64,000 nt of DNA from Cytobacillus firmus DS1 (GTDB taxonomy: Bacteria > Bacillota > Bacilli > Bacillales > Cytobacillaceae): assembly GCF_000565285.1 (NCBI RefSeq), contig NZ_APVL01000015.1, forward strand, positions 47,619 through 111,618. The letters are read 5' to 3'. Under the pieces are notes generated by a model. The model was given only the letters and a program-made list of their open reading frames with translations. It was not told where the DNA came from and did no database searches. The stretch's first letter is position 1. Every line of letters begins with the position of its first letter. A program made the translations under genes and the position numbers. Shown here piece after piece: positions 27,043-35,383 of this stretch.

Positions 27043-27672
27043 TTATTTATTAAGCAATGCCGTATATTCAAGCGCTTTCTTCGTCAGCGTCAGGTAATCC
27101 TCATCACTGTTTAAGTTTTTAGGATTTACCAGGTTGCCTCCAACCCCAATCGCCAAAGCACCACCTCCAATATATTCCTGCATATTGCTCTCATTAATTC
27201 CGCCTGTTACCATCAGCGGGATATGCGGGAATGGACCATGAATATTTTTAATGTATCCCGGACCAAAGGCATTGGCAGGAAAAACTTTTATCATGTCTGC
27301 ACCATTCTCATACGCTGTTAAAATTTCTGTTGGTGTTAGTGCTCCGGGTATGCTTGCTATGCCATAGCGTTTTGTCATTTTAATTGTTTCAGTGTTAAGC
27401 GAAGGAGAAACGATGAATTGGCTGCCTGCCATTATGGCGGCTCTGGCTGTTTCAGGATCTAAAACTGTTCCTGCCCCCACCAGCACTTTATCGCCAAGCT
27501 CCACTCTTACTTTTTCAATCATCGCCATGACTCCGGGAGTTTCAGCGGTAACTTCCAATATTTTTACTCCCCCGTCATACAGAGCACTAGCGATCGGCAC
27601 TATATTCTCTGCAGTTGCTTCACGTATAACAGCAACAATGACTTGCGCTTTAATAAAATCCACGGCTTCCAT
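27043..27672 (-). CDS. kdgA: KDPG/KHG aldolase
   Basis: A 209-residue class I aldolase that cleaves 2-keto-3-deoxy-6-phosphogluconate to pyruvate and glyceraldehyde 3-phosphate. Seen: the catalytic Glu in LEVTAETPG (about 44), the strand VGAGTVLDPETA, and the Schiff-base Lys in ADMIKVFPAN (about 133). Full length for the family. It completes the pathway with the PfkB kinase upstream and lies 26 bases after the hexuloisomerase gene, in the same operon. Confidence 0.93.
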   Translation of the reverse strand: MEAVDFIKAQVIVAVIREATAENIVPIASALYDGGVKILEVTAETPGVMAMIEKVRVELGDKVLVGAGTVLDPETARAAIMAGSQFIVSPSLNTETIKMTKRYGIASIPGALTPTEILTAYENGADMIKVFPANAFGPGYIKNIHGPFPHIPLMVTGGINESNMQEYIGGGALAIGVGGNLVNPKNLNSDEDYLTLTKKALEYTALLNK

Positions 27673-27698
27673 TTGTTTTACCTTCCCTTCGATTGCAC

Positions 27699-28256
27699 CT
27701 ATTCCAAATTGGTATGTCTCTTGGTCATTTCTTCATAAGCTGTATCCTGATTATCTGTTTGCAATGTTCCAATGATAATTGCATCGAGAACAAGATGGAC
27801 TGATTGGTCAAATTGATTGCCGAGCGGCTGAATAGTGCCTGGTTCACCCGGTCTGCGGTACTTTGTGGCAGCCGGAATGACGAGTATCCCATCACATATG
27901 GAAGCAATCTTGGACTCTTTATTTGTGGTTATCAGAAAAACCTTTGCTCCCATTTCTTTTGATTTGGCAGCAATTTGCAGAATGGCACCCGTTGAGCCTG
28001 AACCAGAGATGGCCACTAGCAAATCATCCGATTCAATACTTGGCGTGACCGTCTCCCCAATCACATAAACTGGAAACCCTCCATGCATCAGGCGCATTGC
28101 AAATGCTTTTCCCATTAACCCGGAACGCCCTTCTCCATAAACAAAAATCCGTTTGGCTTCCTTGAGATGTTTGGATAGATGAATCGCTTCTTCTTCATTA
28201 ATACTAGCCAGAACGGCTGAGATTTCATCAGCCACGGTTTTTATAATAGATTTCAT
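27699..28256 (-). CDS. hxlB: 6-phospho-3-hexuloisomerase (PHI)
   Basis: A 185-residue SIS-domain isomerase that converts D-arabino-3-hexulose 6-phosphate to fructose 6-phosphate. GEGRSGLMGKAFAMRLMHGGFPVYV and SGSGSTGAILQIA are the family signatures; QPLGNQFDQSVHLVLDA is the PHI-specific C-terminal region. The start overlaps the end of hxlA by ATGA, so both are coupled as in the ribulose monophosphate (RuMP) pair of B. subtilis. What is unusual is its place inside a sugar-acid operon, with no formaldehyde-linked regulator nearby. Confidence 0.9.
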   Translation of the reverse strand: MKSIIKTVADEISAVLASINEEEAIHLSKHLKEAKRIFVYGEGRSGLMGKAFAMRLMHGGFPVYVIGETVTPSIESDDLLVAISGSGSTGAILQIAAKSKEMGAKVFLITTNKESKIASICDGILVIPAATKYRRPGEPGTIQPLGNQFDQSVHLVLDAIIIGTLQTDNQDTAYEEMTKRHTNLE

Positions 28257-28876
28257 TGATTTAACAATCCTTTCATGGCTAAAGCAGCTTCATAGGGACT
28301 TCCAGCTTTCGTGATAGCGCTGCCAACTATGACCGTATTAGGTCTTCTCTCTAAAATTGCCGGCAAAGTGTTTAGATTGATTCCGCCAGCAACAGCTACC
28401 TCCAGCCCGGTAAGCCCATGTGTAAGAGAGAATAAATCTGTTCCCATCTCCCCTTCGGCCTGCATATCTTTCCCAAAATGCAAGCTAACGAGTTCTACTC
28501 CCATATTCTGCAATTCTATAATTTTGCTGCGTTCCGATACGCCCAGCAAGTCGATCATAATACGTTTCCCATAATGCTCTGCTGTTTTAAGGGTATCTGC
28601 AATTGTTTTATCTGCAGAAAATGCCATTACCGTGGTAATATCAGCTCCTGCCTCAAACGCTTGTGCAGCTTCATATTTGCCGGCATCACATGTTTTCATA
28701 TCGGCAACGACTGTTTTGTGAGGATATACTTGCTTAATCTCACGTACAATTGACATGCCATACTCCTTGATTACACCAGTGCCAAGTTCAATCCAATCCA
28801 CAAAATTCTCTGTTTCTCTTAAAATCTTTAAGCACTCTTCCCTCGTAAGGCGGTCAAGGGCTATTTGAAGATTCAT
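28253..28876 (-). CDS. hxlA: 3-hexulose-6-phosphate synthase-like (OMPDC superfamily)
   Basis: A 207-residue alpha/beta barrel of the orotidine-monophosphate decarboxylase superfamily. Seen: ALDRL with Asp near 8, VADMKTCDAG with the D-x-K-x-x-D motif (about 59-66), and the SLHFGKDMQAEG loop. HPS joins formaldehyde to ribulose 5-phosphate. B. subtilis HxlA reads DLKIMDAG and HTGYDLQAEG there, so this is a divergent member; the related keto-gulonate-phosphate decarboxylases are an alternative. The coupled PHI gene favours HPS. Confidence 0.82.
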   Translation of the reverse strand: MNLQIALDRLTREECLKILRETENFVDWIELGTGVIKEYGMSIVREIKQVYPHKTVVADMKTCDAGKYEAAQAFEAGADITTVMAFSADKTIADTLKTAEHYGKRIMIDLLGVSERSKIIELQNMGVELVSLHFGKDMQAEGEMGTDLFSLTHGLTGLEVAVAGGINLNTLPAILERRPNTVIVGSAITKAGSPYEAALAMKGLLNQ

Positions 28877-28885
28877 ACTCTCACC

Positions 28886-29839
28886 CTATCTTTCTACGAA
28901 TTCTCTTTCTCCCAATTGAACGAGAACGTCCTCCAAGTAAGGAAGGCCTTCATTATCCCCTGAAACACTCACGACCATAGAACCTATGACATTTGCAAAC
29001 TGCAAAGTCTTTTGAAGCGGCCATTGGTTTAAAAGCCCGTAAATAAATCCGGAGTCAAATCCATCCCCAGCCCCTACTGTATCCACAACTTTTTTCGCTT
29101 TAAAAGCCGGAGCTTCAATGTACTCACCGTTCTGATAACCCACAGAACCTTTTTCCCCTTGCTTAATAGCGATATGGCTGATGCCGAAATCTTTGCCAAG
29201 TTCAATGACTTCTCTTGGGTCGCTGGATCCCAGCAATAATTCAGCTTCCTCCTCGCCTGTCAGAAAAATATCAACATACGGCAGAAACTCTCTTAAAACA
29301 GTCCTCGCCTCTTCCTTGGTCCATAGTTTCAATCTGATGTTTGGATCAAATGAGACTAGAACGCCGTGCTTCTTAGCGAGAGAAATTGCATATTTAATAA
29401 GGTCAATATTTTTCTCCTTATCCACTGCAGGGAAAATTCCGGTGATATGGAGGACCTTTGAATTTTTAATATATTCTTCACTTAATGTTTCAATTGTTAA
29501 AGCTGTAGTTGGAGAATTAGTTCGGTAGTAAAAAGTTCTTACACTTCCATCCCCCATAATCTCTTTAAAATTAAGAGATGTCGGATATCCGTCAACAAGC
29601 TCTAATTGTGAGACATCAATTCCTTCTCCGCGCACAGTATTAAAAATATGCCTTCCAAACTCATCATTTCCAAGACGGCTAATCCAGCCCGTCTTTAATC
29701 CTAAGCGGGAGCAGCCAATAGCAACGTTCAGCTCTGCCCCTCCAATCTTCCGTTCAAAAGTTGAAACAAATCTCATTGGCCCTGTTACTTCTGGATTAAA
29801 CGTAATCATTGCATCCCCGATTGTAATTACATCATTCAT
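28886..29839 (-). CDS. kdgK: 2-keto-3-deoxygluconate kinase (PfkB family)
   Basis: A 317-residue sugar kinase. GGAELNVAIGCSRLG near residue 33 is PfkB signature 1; DTVGAGDGFDSGF near 247 is signature 2 with the catalytic Asp and anion hole. The substrate-binding YRTNSPTTAL and FDPNIRLKLW pattern resembles KdgK. The aldolase downstream supports 2-keto-3-deoxygluconate as substrate. It follows the LacI gene by 24 bases, with an AAAGGAG ribosome site. Confidence 0.88.
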   Translation of the reverse strand: MNDVITIGDAMITFNPEVTGPMRFVSTFERKIGGAELNVAIGCSRLGLKTGWISRLGNDEFGRHIFNTVRGEGIDVSQLELVDGYPTSLNFKEIMGDGSVRTFYYRTNSPTTALTIETLSEEYIKNSKVLHITGIFPAVDKEKNIDLIKYAISLAKKHGVLVSFDPNIRLKLWTKEEARTVLREFLPYVDIFLTGEEEAELLLGSSDPREVIELGKDFGISHIAIKQGEKGSVGYQNGEYIEAPAFKAKKVVDTVGAGDGFDSGFIYGLLNQWPLQKTLQFANVIGSMVVSVSGDNEGLPYLEDVLVQLGEREFVER

Positions 29840-29863
29840 GGCTTAACTCCTTTTTCGGTTCTA

Positions 29864-30865
29864 TTAACACGACTCTCTAACAATTAGTTTTGGCTCAAAC
29901 CGATAAACAAGCTTCTCTTCTGCCGCAGCTTTTTTCTGAATCTTGTTCAATAAGAGTTCTGCTGCTTTCTTGCCTATTTCAAAAGCCGGCTGTGCAACGA
30001 TCGTTAATCCCGGTTCATAGAAGCTGGCAAAAGAGACATCGTCAATCCCTATAATGGCCAAGTCTTCCGGTACCTTTAAATTATTTTCTTTTACATATTT
30101 AAGGATTTCGATTAAAGTAAGATCGTTTCCGGCAAGAATCGCTTTCGGAGGATCTGCCAGCTCAAGCATCTCCTTAAGCCCTTTTTTTATTTTGCTGACT
30201 TCTAAACTTTTAATATAATCTTTCCTTAACGGAAGCCCATTCAATTCAAGCGTTTTTATGTACCCGTTTAATCTTTCCATTCTTGGGGTAACATTTCGAA
30301 TTACATTTGTGATAATTCCGATTTTTCTGTATCCATTTTCAATAAAGTGCTGAACTCCTAACCCTGCTGCCTTTTCATTATCCAGGAGCATAGAGGGAAT
30401 CGGCACATCAGGCACTGTTCGGTCTACAAAAACAATCGGGTATTTTTCTTTGAGCATTTCATTATAGAGATCTGCATTATCACCGGTGGGAAGAAGGATA
30501 ATGCCATCAACCTGTTTTGCCCGAAGCATTTCAATATACTTTCTTTCCTTAATAGGGTCATCATCGGCATTACAGACTATAGTATGAAAGTCAGAATCAT
30601 GACACATATCTTCAATTGCCCTGATAACCTGGGTGGAAAAAGAGTGAAGAATATTTGCCACAATAACCCCAATCGTTGTTGTTGATTTCTGCTTTAAGCT
30701 TCTTGCCACAATATTAGGTCTGTAACCAAGTTCATTAATGGCAGCTTCGATTCTTTTCTTGGTGTCCTCTCCCATGTAATCAAACCTTTTATTCAAATAC
30801 TGGGAGACAGTGCTTTTTGACACTTTTGCATGCTGAGCAACATCAGCCATAGTAACCGTTTTCAT
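29864..30865 (-). CDS. LacI-family transcriptional regulator of the sugar-acid operon
   Basis: A 333-residue repressor. Residues 1-60 are the LacI headpiece (TMADVAQHAKVSKSTVSQYLN, then GYRPNIVARSLKQ hinge helix); the remainder is a periplasmic-binding-protein-like effector domain (TTIGVIVANILHSF, then GIIGIDDVSFASFYEPGLT-type C-lobe). Being first in the operon and close to three tandem palindromes in the promoter, it is probably autoregulated. The inducer is likely KDG, KDPG or the imported acid, by analogy with KdgR of B. subtilis. Confidence 0.93.
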   Translation of the reverse strand: MKTVTMADVAQHAKVSKSTVSQYLNKRFDYMGEDTKKRIEAAINELGYRPNIVARSLKQKSTTTIGVIVANILHSFSTQVIRAIEDMCHDSDFHTIVCNADDDPIKERKYIEMLRAKQVDGIILLPTGDNADLYNEMLKEKYPIVFVDRTVPDVPIPSMLLDNEKAAGLGVQHFIENGYRKIGIITNVIRNVTPRMERLNGYIKTLELNGLPLRKDYIKSLEVSKIKKGLKEMLELADPPKAILAGNDLTLIEILKYVKENNLKVPEDLAIIGIDDVSFASFYEPGLTIVAQPAFEIGKKAAELLLNKIQKKAAAEEKLVYRFEPKLIVRESC

Positions 30866-30894
30866 TATGTTTTCTCCGAATCACTTCTTTTATC

Positions 30895-30932
30895 TAAATC
30901 GATTTACTAAACCGGTTTACTAAATCGATTTA
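30895..30932. promoter_or_regulatory. Three tandem LacI-type operators
   Basis: Three perfect 12-bp palindromes: TAAATCGATTTA (30895-30906), TAAACCGGTTTA (30908-30919), TAAATCGATTTA (30921-30932), each separated by a single C, for a period of 13 bp. They begin at the expected transcription start and fill the leader of the LacI operon. The CG-centred palindrome is typical of LacI-family operators. Confidence 0.85.
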
Positions 30933-30937
30933 TCACA

Positions 30938-30966
30938 ATTATAGAAAAACTGAAAGCGCTTTACAA
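30938..30966 (-). promoter_or_regulatory. Sigma-A promoter of the sugar-acid operon
   Basis: Minus strand TTGTAA (30966-30961), a 17-base spacer, then TATAAT (30943-30938). The transcript is expected to begin around 30930, inside the operator array. Confidence 0.8.
30951..30964. promoter_or_regulatory. cre-like site overlapping the -35 of the sugar-acid operon
   Basis: TGAAAGCGCTTTAC has the CcpA core AAAGCGCTTT and one complete TG half; the last two bases differ from the consensus. It overlaps the spacer and the -35, a good position for carbon catabolite repression. Confidence 0.5.
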
Positions 30967-31004
30967 GTCTTTTTTTAAAATAGACATCGGATAATACAAA
31001 AAAA

Positions 31005-31032
31005 AACAGCCTCCCATCATTTGGAAGCTGTT
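31005..31032 (-). terminator. Terminator of the degraded M28 gene
   Basis: Stem AACAGC-TCC / GGA-GCTGTT followed on the minus strand by TTTTTTTTGTATT; it survives after the pseudogene. Confidence 0.75.
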
Positions 31033-31040
31033 CTTTCTGC

Positions 31041-31307
31041 TTATTTCACATCCTGCTCATAAACCATCTCAGGTGCTGCTTTCATTTTATGCTTCTTTTT
31101 CGGTTTAGGGCCCATGTTATCAAAACGCGCCTTATCATAAATGGCGGCACCCACAATTTCCGCTGCAAACTGAAGTTTTTTTTGCTGATTTTATCAATTG
31201 TGCCTTCTGGAGAAATGGTACCATGGCTCAGTAGGGCTGTGAATGAATAATGCGGCAGGAATGCCCGCTTCAGCAAAAGGAACATGATCACTTCTACAAG
31301 ATACTGG
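31041..31307 (-). pseudogene. C-terminal remnant of an M28 (YwaD-like) aminopeptidase
   Basis: Reading the minus strand in three frames recovers SDHVPFAEAGIPAALFIHSP (metal-ligand region of M28 peptidases), then after a one-base insertion SPEGTIDKISKKN, then after a second shift LQFAAEIVGAAIYDKARFDN and a tail ending in a stop codon at 31041. This is the order of the last 90 residues of an M28 aminopeptidase. Two frame shifts and loss of everything upstream make it a pseudogene. The terminator is still present. Confidence 0.75.
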
Positions 31308-31383
31308 AATACAGCAGGTATAAAAATCTATATTTTGGATGTTTTGTTAATATCAGTAACTACCTAATAGAAAGATAGATAAA

Positions 31384-31411
31384 AAGAAGGCTGCACCATG
31401 CAAGCCTTCTT
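31384..31411 (-). terminator. Terminator of the FAD oxidoreductase gene
   Basis: Stem AAGAAGGCT / AGCCTTCTT, with the minus strand continuing into TTTTTATC. Confidence 0.7.
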
Positions 31412-31416
31412 ACATT

Positions 31417-31977
31417 CTATTTCATTAAATCATGGTCCACATAACGCTCGCCGTTCAATTCACTGATTACGTTAATCGCCACTTTCGCGCCGTCTCCAGC
31501 TGTAATGATTGTATGGACGCTGGCACCTGCAATAGTTCCGGCTGCCCAAATGCCATCAACATTCGTCTTTCCGTCAGCAGCAACATCCAGTACCGTTTTA
31601 ATGCGAGGCTCAGTCCCATCTTTAGTCTTCAGACCGGCTTTTTCTGCTAAATCAGTCGAAAGACCAGCTGCTACAATCACATGCTTCGCTGAAAATGATT
31701 TTTCTCCTGCTGTTACAGTAAAACCATTTTCAGCTTTTTCGATGTCATCAACCGTTCCTTCTTCGATCTCTGCCCCAAACTTAACAGCTTGCTTTTTGCC
31801 TGTTTCAATCAATTCCGGGCCAGTGATTTCCATAACGCCATAATGATTTTCAACCCATGCCCGTTTAGTCATGCTTTTATCATTATCCACAACCACTACC
31901 TTTTTGCCCGCTTTGGCGGCAAATAGCGCAGCACTTGCACCGGCAGGACCTGCACCCACTATTAAAATATCAAACAT
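31417..31977 (-). CDS. Small FAD-binding oxidoreductase, thioredoxin reductase-like but lacking the NADPH domain
   Basis: A 186-residue protein made almost only of the FAD domain of the thioredoxin reductase family. The dinucleotide motif GAGPAGASAALFAAKAG is at residues 8-24; the closing part IWAAGTIAGASVHTIITAGDGAKVA contains the flavin-binding GD. The NADPH domain and its redox CxxC, normally inserted between these halves, are missing; no cysteine is present at all in the visible sequence. It may accept electrons from a partner or work with another cofactor. Start at 31977 has AAAGGAGG 8 bases upstream. Confidence 0.82.
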   Translation of the reverse strand: MFDILIVGAGPAGASAALFAAKAGKKVVVVDNDKSMTKRAWVENHYGVMEITGPELIETGKKQAVKFGAEIEEGTVDDIEKAENGFTVTAGEKSFSAKHVIVAAGLSTDLAEKAGLKTKDGTEPRIKTVLDVAADGKTNVDGIWAAGTIAGASVHTIITAGDGAKVAINVISELNGERYVDHDLMK

Positions 31978-32069
31978 CCATACTTCCTCCTTTAACACAT
32001 TTTTTACTTATAGTTTATCCAATATAATAATAATTGTAAAATAATGTGATTTGAGGAAAAATGTGCAGT

Positions 32070-32300
32070 TTAATCTTCATCTTTGATATCCCGGTCCTCC
32101 GGTATCGGCTCATTTAAAATTTCCTCCACCAGCTCCCTGTATTTTTCCACCTGCTTTAGATGGGCATTAAACTGTTCCTTGTATATTAAATACTGTTCTC
32201 CGTCATAAATGGCGCGTATTTTCTTTTGCTGAATCAGGCTTTCAACATATGACTCAGGGTAAGATAAATATTCTGCGGTTTCTTTAATGGTCAGATACAT
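32070..32300 (-). CDS. Small helix-turn-helix protein (excisionase/MerR-like fold)
   Basis: A 76-residue protein. YLTIKETAEYLSYPESYVESLIQQKKIRAIYDGEQYLIYKEQF is a winged-helix of the HTH_17/excisionase family, with an acidic tail. Such proteins can be phage excisionases, plasmid proteins or host regulators. No integrase or attachment site is nearby, so a host role is more likely. Gene stands alone. Confidence 0.75.
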   Translation of the reverse strand: MYLTIKETAEYLSYPESYVESLIQQKKIRAIYDGEQYLIYKEQFNAHLKQVEKYRELVEEILNEPIPEDRDIKDED

Positions 32301-32505
32301 GCTTGTCCTTCCCTTTCTTATTCCTTATAGTATGATTTTGCTAATTTCCAGGCACTAGAAGACTCAGCTAAAATCATATAGAATAGAAGCTATAAATAAT
32401 CTGTATATGCAGCCTGTATATTCTATTATTATACGCGAAAAATACTAATTTGACTGAATTCCATCATTTTTTCAGCCAAATAGAGAACAGGAGAAATATA
32501 AGCTA

Positions 32506-34164
32506 ATGAATAAAAAAAAGGTATTGGGCTTATATGTGATCATCAGCCTTATTTGGGTATTCGGAACGAATTACCTTTTGCATATGCTTGAACCCTCTTC
32601 TCTTGTCAATTTTTTATTCAGAGCAAAAGAATTTCTGTACATCATCACAACAGGATGGCTGCTCTATTATTTTATAGGCAAAAGAGATGAGCTCAGTGCC
32701 TCAAGAGAAGATGAAAAGCGCCTTTCCACTTTAATCAATTCAATGGTGGACTTTGTTAATTTCAAAGACGGTCATGGCCGCTGGATTGAGTCCAATGAAT
32801 TTGGACTTAAACTATTTAATCTCGAAAATGTCGATTATAAAGGCAAGAGAGACTCAGAGCTGGCCGAATACACTGATTTTTATGCAGACGCACTTCGCTA
32901 CTGCGAAACTTCAGATGAAGAAGCCTGGAGAAACGGTAAAATTACCCGCCTTGAAGAAGTTATTCCTTTGCCTGATGGAACCGAAAAAACGTTCGATACA
33001 ATTAAAGTACCGCTCTTCCATGCGGACGGAAGCCGCAAAGGACTGGTTATTATCGGCCGGGACATTACAGAAAGAAAGCATGTGGAGAAGCTTCTTGCCG
33101 AAAGCCAGCAGCAATATAAATCCCTGTTTGAATATAATACCGAGATTGTCTTTATGACAGACCTTCATGGCACGATTACAAAAGTAAATCCCCAATTTAA
33201 AGCCGTGACAGGTTACAGCCCTGATGAAACATTAGGTAAAAGCATCAATGAAATTATGCCGGCTCCTTACAAAACGAAGGCAATCGAAGACTTTACAGAC
33301 ATCCTTGAGGATAAACAGCCAAAGTCCTGTGAGTTTGATTTTAATCATAAAAATGGCAGCAAATTGACTATTCAATGCACTGCCCTTCCGCTTATTGTGA
33401 ACGGTCAAATTGCCGGAGTTATCGGATATGGAAAAGATGTGACAAAGCTCCGTCAGGCTGAAGAAAGACTCCGCCGCACCGAAAAGCTTTCTGTGGTTGG
33501 CGAGCTTTCTGCAAGTGTTGCACATGAAATCAGAAATCCTCTCACATCTTTAAAAGGCTTTGTGCAGCTGATGCAGCTGGAAGATGAAAAGCATCAGTTC
33601 TATTATCAGATCATGCAGGAAGAACTCGACCGGATCAATCATATTGTCGGCGAGCTTCTGCTCCTTGCCAAGCCTCAGGATATTTGTTTCACAAAAGCAG
33701 ATGTTCAAAAAATCCTGTTTAATGTCATTTCGCTTTTAAAAACTGAAGCCAGCATGCACAATGTCCAGATTGAATTTCTGTTAAAATCGGATGTGTTTAT
33801 GATTGAATGTGAACCCAATCAGCTGAAGCAGCTTTTTATTAATATCATAAAAAATGCCATCGAGGCATCTAAAGAAGGCGGCAAAGTAACCGTTACACTT
33901 CTGGCCGAAGACCATCAGCTGACTATCCTGGTTAAGGATACCGGCTGCGGCATGTCAGAAGATCGCCTGAATAGGATCGGTGAACCCTTCTATTCTTCCA
34001 AAGAGAAGGGAACAGGTCTCGGGCTCACAGTCAGCTTTAAGATTGTTCAATCCCATAATGGTTCCATTCATTTCAATAGCGAGAAAGGGAAAGGAACAGA
34101 AGCTGTCATCAAGCTTCCTGTAAGGAAACAAACACCTGCCCCTGAATCTGGAGTAACCGTTTAA
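32506..34164 (+). CDS. PAS sensor histidine kinase (membrane-bound, sporulation-kinase-like)
   Basis: A 552-residue kinase. Two membrane helices (about 5-23 and 42-62), PAS 1 (about 78-195), PAS 2 (about 205-320), HisKA with SVAHEIRNPLTSLKGFVQLM (H about 347), and HATPase with NIIKNAIEASKEGG, DTGCGMS and GTGLGLT. The AHEIRNPLTSLKGF box is characteristic of KinA/KinB/KinE-type kinases that feed Spo0F in Bacillus. No response regulator is adjacent, which fits a sporulation phosphorelay kinase. The soluble kinase at 40063 has a very similar catalytic half. AGGAG lies 12 bases ahead of the ATG. Confidence 0.85.
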   Translation: MNKKKVLGLYVIISLIWVFGTNYLLHMLEPSSLVNFLFRAKEFLYIITTGWLLYYFIGKRDELSASREDEKRLSTLINSMVDFVNFKDGHGRWIESNEFGLKLFNLENVDYKGKRDSELAEYTDFYADALRYCETSDEEAWRNGKITRLEEVIPLPDGTEKTFDTIKVPLFHADGSRKGLVIIGRDITERKHVEKLLAESQQQYKSLFEYNTEIVFMTDLHGTITKVNPQFKAVTGYSPDETLGKSINEIMPAPYKTKAIEDFTDILEDKQPKSCEFDFNHKNGSKLTIQCTALPLIVNGQIAGVIGYGKDVTKLRQAEERLRRTEKLSVVGELSASVAHEIRNPLTSLKGFVQLMQLEDEKHQFYYQIMQEELDRINHIVGELLLLAKPQDICFTKADVQKILFNVISLLKTEASMHNVQIEFLLKSDVFMIECEPNQLKQLFINIIKNAIEASKEGGKVTVTLLAEDHQLTILVKDTGCGMSEDRLNRIGEPFYSSKEKGTGLGLTVSFKIVQSHNGSIHFNSEKGKGTEAVIKLPVRKQTPAPESGVTV

Positions 34165-34171
34165 ACAGCAA

Positions 34172-34213
34172 AAGAGCGATGTTCAATCAAACGTTTGATT
34201 GAACATCGCTCTT
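34172..34213. repeat. 42-bp perfect loop-free palindrome between convergent genes
   Basis: Centre between 34192 and 34193; arms of 21 bases with no mismatch. The plus side continues TCTTTT and the minus side CTTTTG, so it may be a bidirectional terminator; but it has no loop and contains the palindromic word found again at 503-523, which suggests a protein-binding role as well. Confidence 0.85.
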
Positions 34214-34216
34214 CTT

Positions 34217-35383
34217 TTAATTCCCCTTAATCTCCAGCAGCTTCATCCTTAAGTCATTTTCCATATTGGCCAGGTCATGTTCTGCCTGCCGGCGCTTATT
34301 CCTGCCTTCTTCCTGGATCCTTAAGGTTTCTTCAAGAGTAGAGATTAAATTCTCCTGTGTTTTCTTTAACGTTTCGATATCGACAAGGCCCCGCTCATTT
34401 TCACGTGCCGTTTCAATTGTATTCACTTTCAGCATCTCCGCATTTTTCAATAGAAGATCATTGGTGGTTTTTGATACCTTCTTCTGGGCTTCGACGGCAT
34501 AGCGCTGACGAATTAGCGTCAAGGCAATAGCCACCTGATTTTTCCAAAGCGGGATGGCGGTCATGATGGAAGACTGGATTTTTTCAACCAATGCCTGATT
34601 GGTATTCTGTATCAGGCGGATCTGCGGCGCACTTTGAATCGTTATTTCACGGCTCAGCTTCAAGTCATAAAGACGTTTATCCAAGCGATCGGCAAACTGG
34701 ATCATATCGTTTACTTCCTGGAACTTCATCTGATCATTTGACTCTTCTGCCCTCTTTTTCAGCTCGGGAATCGTCTTTTCATGAAGCTCCTCAAGCTTTA
34801 GTTCTCCTGCTGCAATATAAACATTTAACGCATGAAAATACTCTTTATTATTATCATAAAGCTTATCTAACATGACAATGTCGGAAAGAAGCGCATTCTT
34901 GCTTCTCTCCAATTTGACACTGATGCGGTCGATTTGAGCACCCGTTTTCTGGTATTTGGACAACACTTCCTGAACAGAACCGGAAATCTTTCCGAACATA
35001 CGCGCAAAAAAGGAAGATTTCTCAGGCTTCAGCTCATCCGGATTCACATCGCTGAATTTTTTCATCAGATCATTAATGATCGTTCCCACTTCACCAATGT
35101 CCTTTTTCTGAACATGCTCGAGCATGGTATGGGAGAACGATAACAGCTTTGATTGAGCTGGTGTTCCGTATGAGATCATCGCCTGGTGATTGGCCGGATC
35201 AATTTGCTTTGCAAGCTGATAGGCTTTTTCGCGGTTTTCTTCCGGAATCACATCTATCAGCCTTGTCCGCTTTTCCGATTGCAGCGGTGAGGAAGCAGGA
35301 TGCTTATTTTCCCCAAAAGGATCTGCCAGCAAATCATCCATTAAATCAGTGTTTTTTAACAGGGACGGTTTTTCTTCGGTCAT
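34217..35383 (-). CDS. telA: Toxic anion resistance protein (TelA/YaaN family)
   Basis: A 388-residue, mostly helical cytoplasmic protein of the TelA family. Matches are [34 protein letters not shown] and the following helix [28 protein letters not shown], the family's most conserved stretch. Related proteins are associated with resistance to tellurite, nisin and cell-wall antibiotics; the mechanism is unknown. The start overlaps the xpaC stop by four bases, so the pair is an operon as in B. subtilis xpaC-yaaN. Confidence 0.92.
   Translation of the reverse strand: MTEEKPSLLKNTDLMDDLLADPFGENKHPASSPLQSEKRTRLIDVIPEENREKAYQLAKQIDPANHQAMISYGTPAQSKLLSFSHTMLEHVQKKDIGEVGTIINDLMKKFSDVNPDELKPEKSSFFARMFGKISGSVQEVLSKYQKTGAQIDRISVKLERSKNALLSDIVMLDKLYDNNKEYFHALNVYIAAGELKLEELHEKTIPELKKRAEESNDQMKFQEVNDMIQFADRLDKRLYDLKLSREITIQSAPQIRLIQNTNQALVEKIQSSIMTAIPLWKNQVAIALTLIRQRYAVEAQKKVSKTTNDLLLKNAEMLKVNTIETARENERGLVDIETLKKTQENLISTLEETLRIQEEGRNKRRQAEHDLANMENDLRMKLLEIKGN

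Noticed and set aside
32070..32300. Excisionase as a sign of a prophage or integrative element
   Set aside because: No integrase, attachment repeat or other phage gene lies near; the fold is also common in host regulators.
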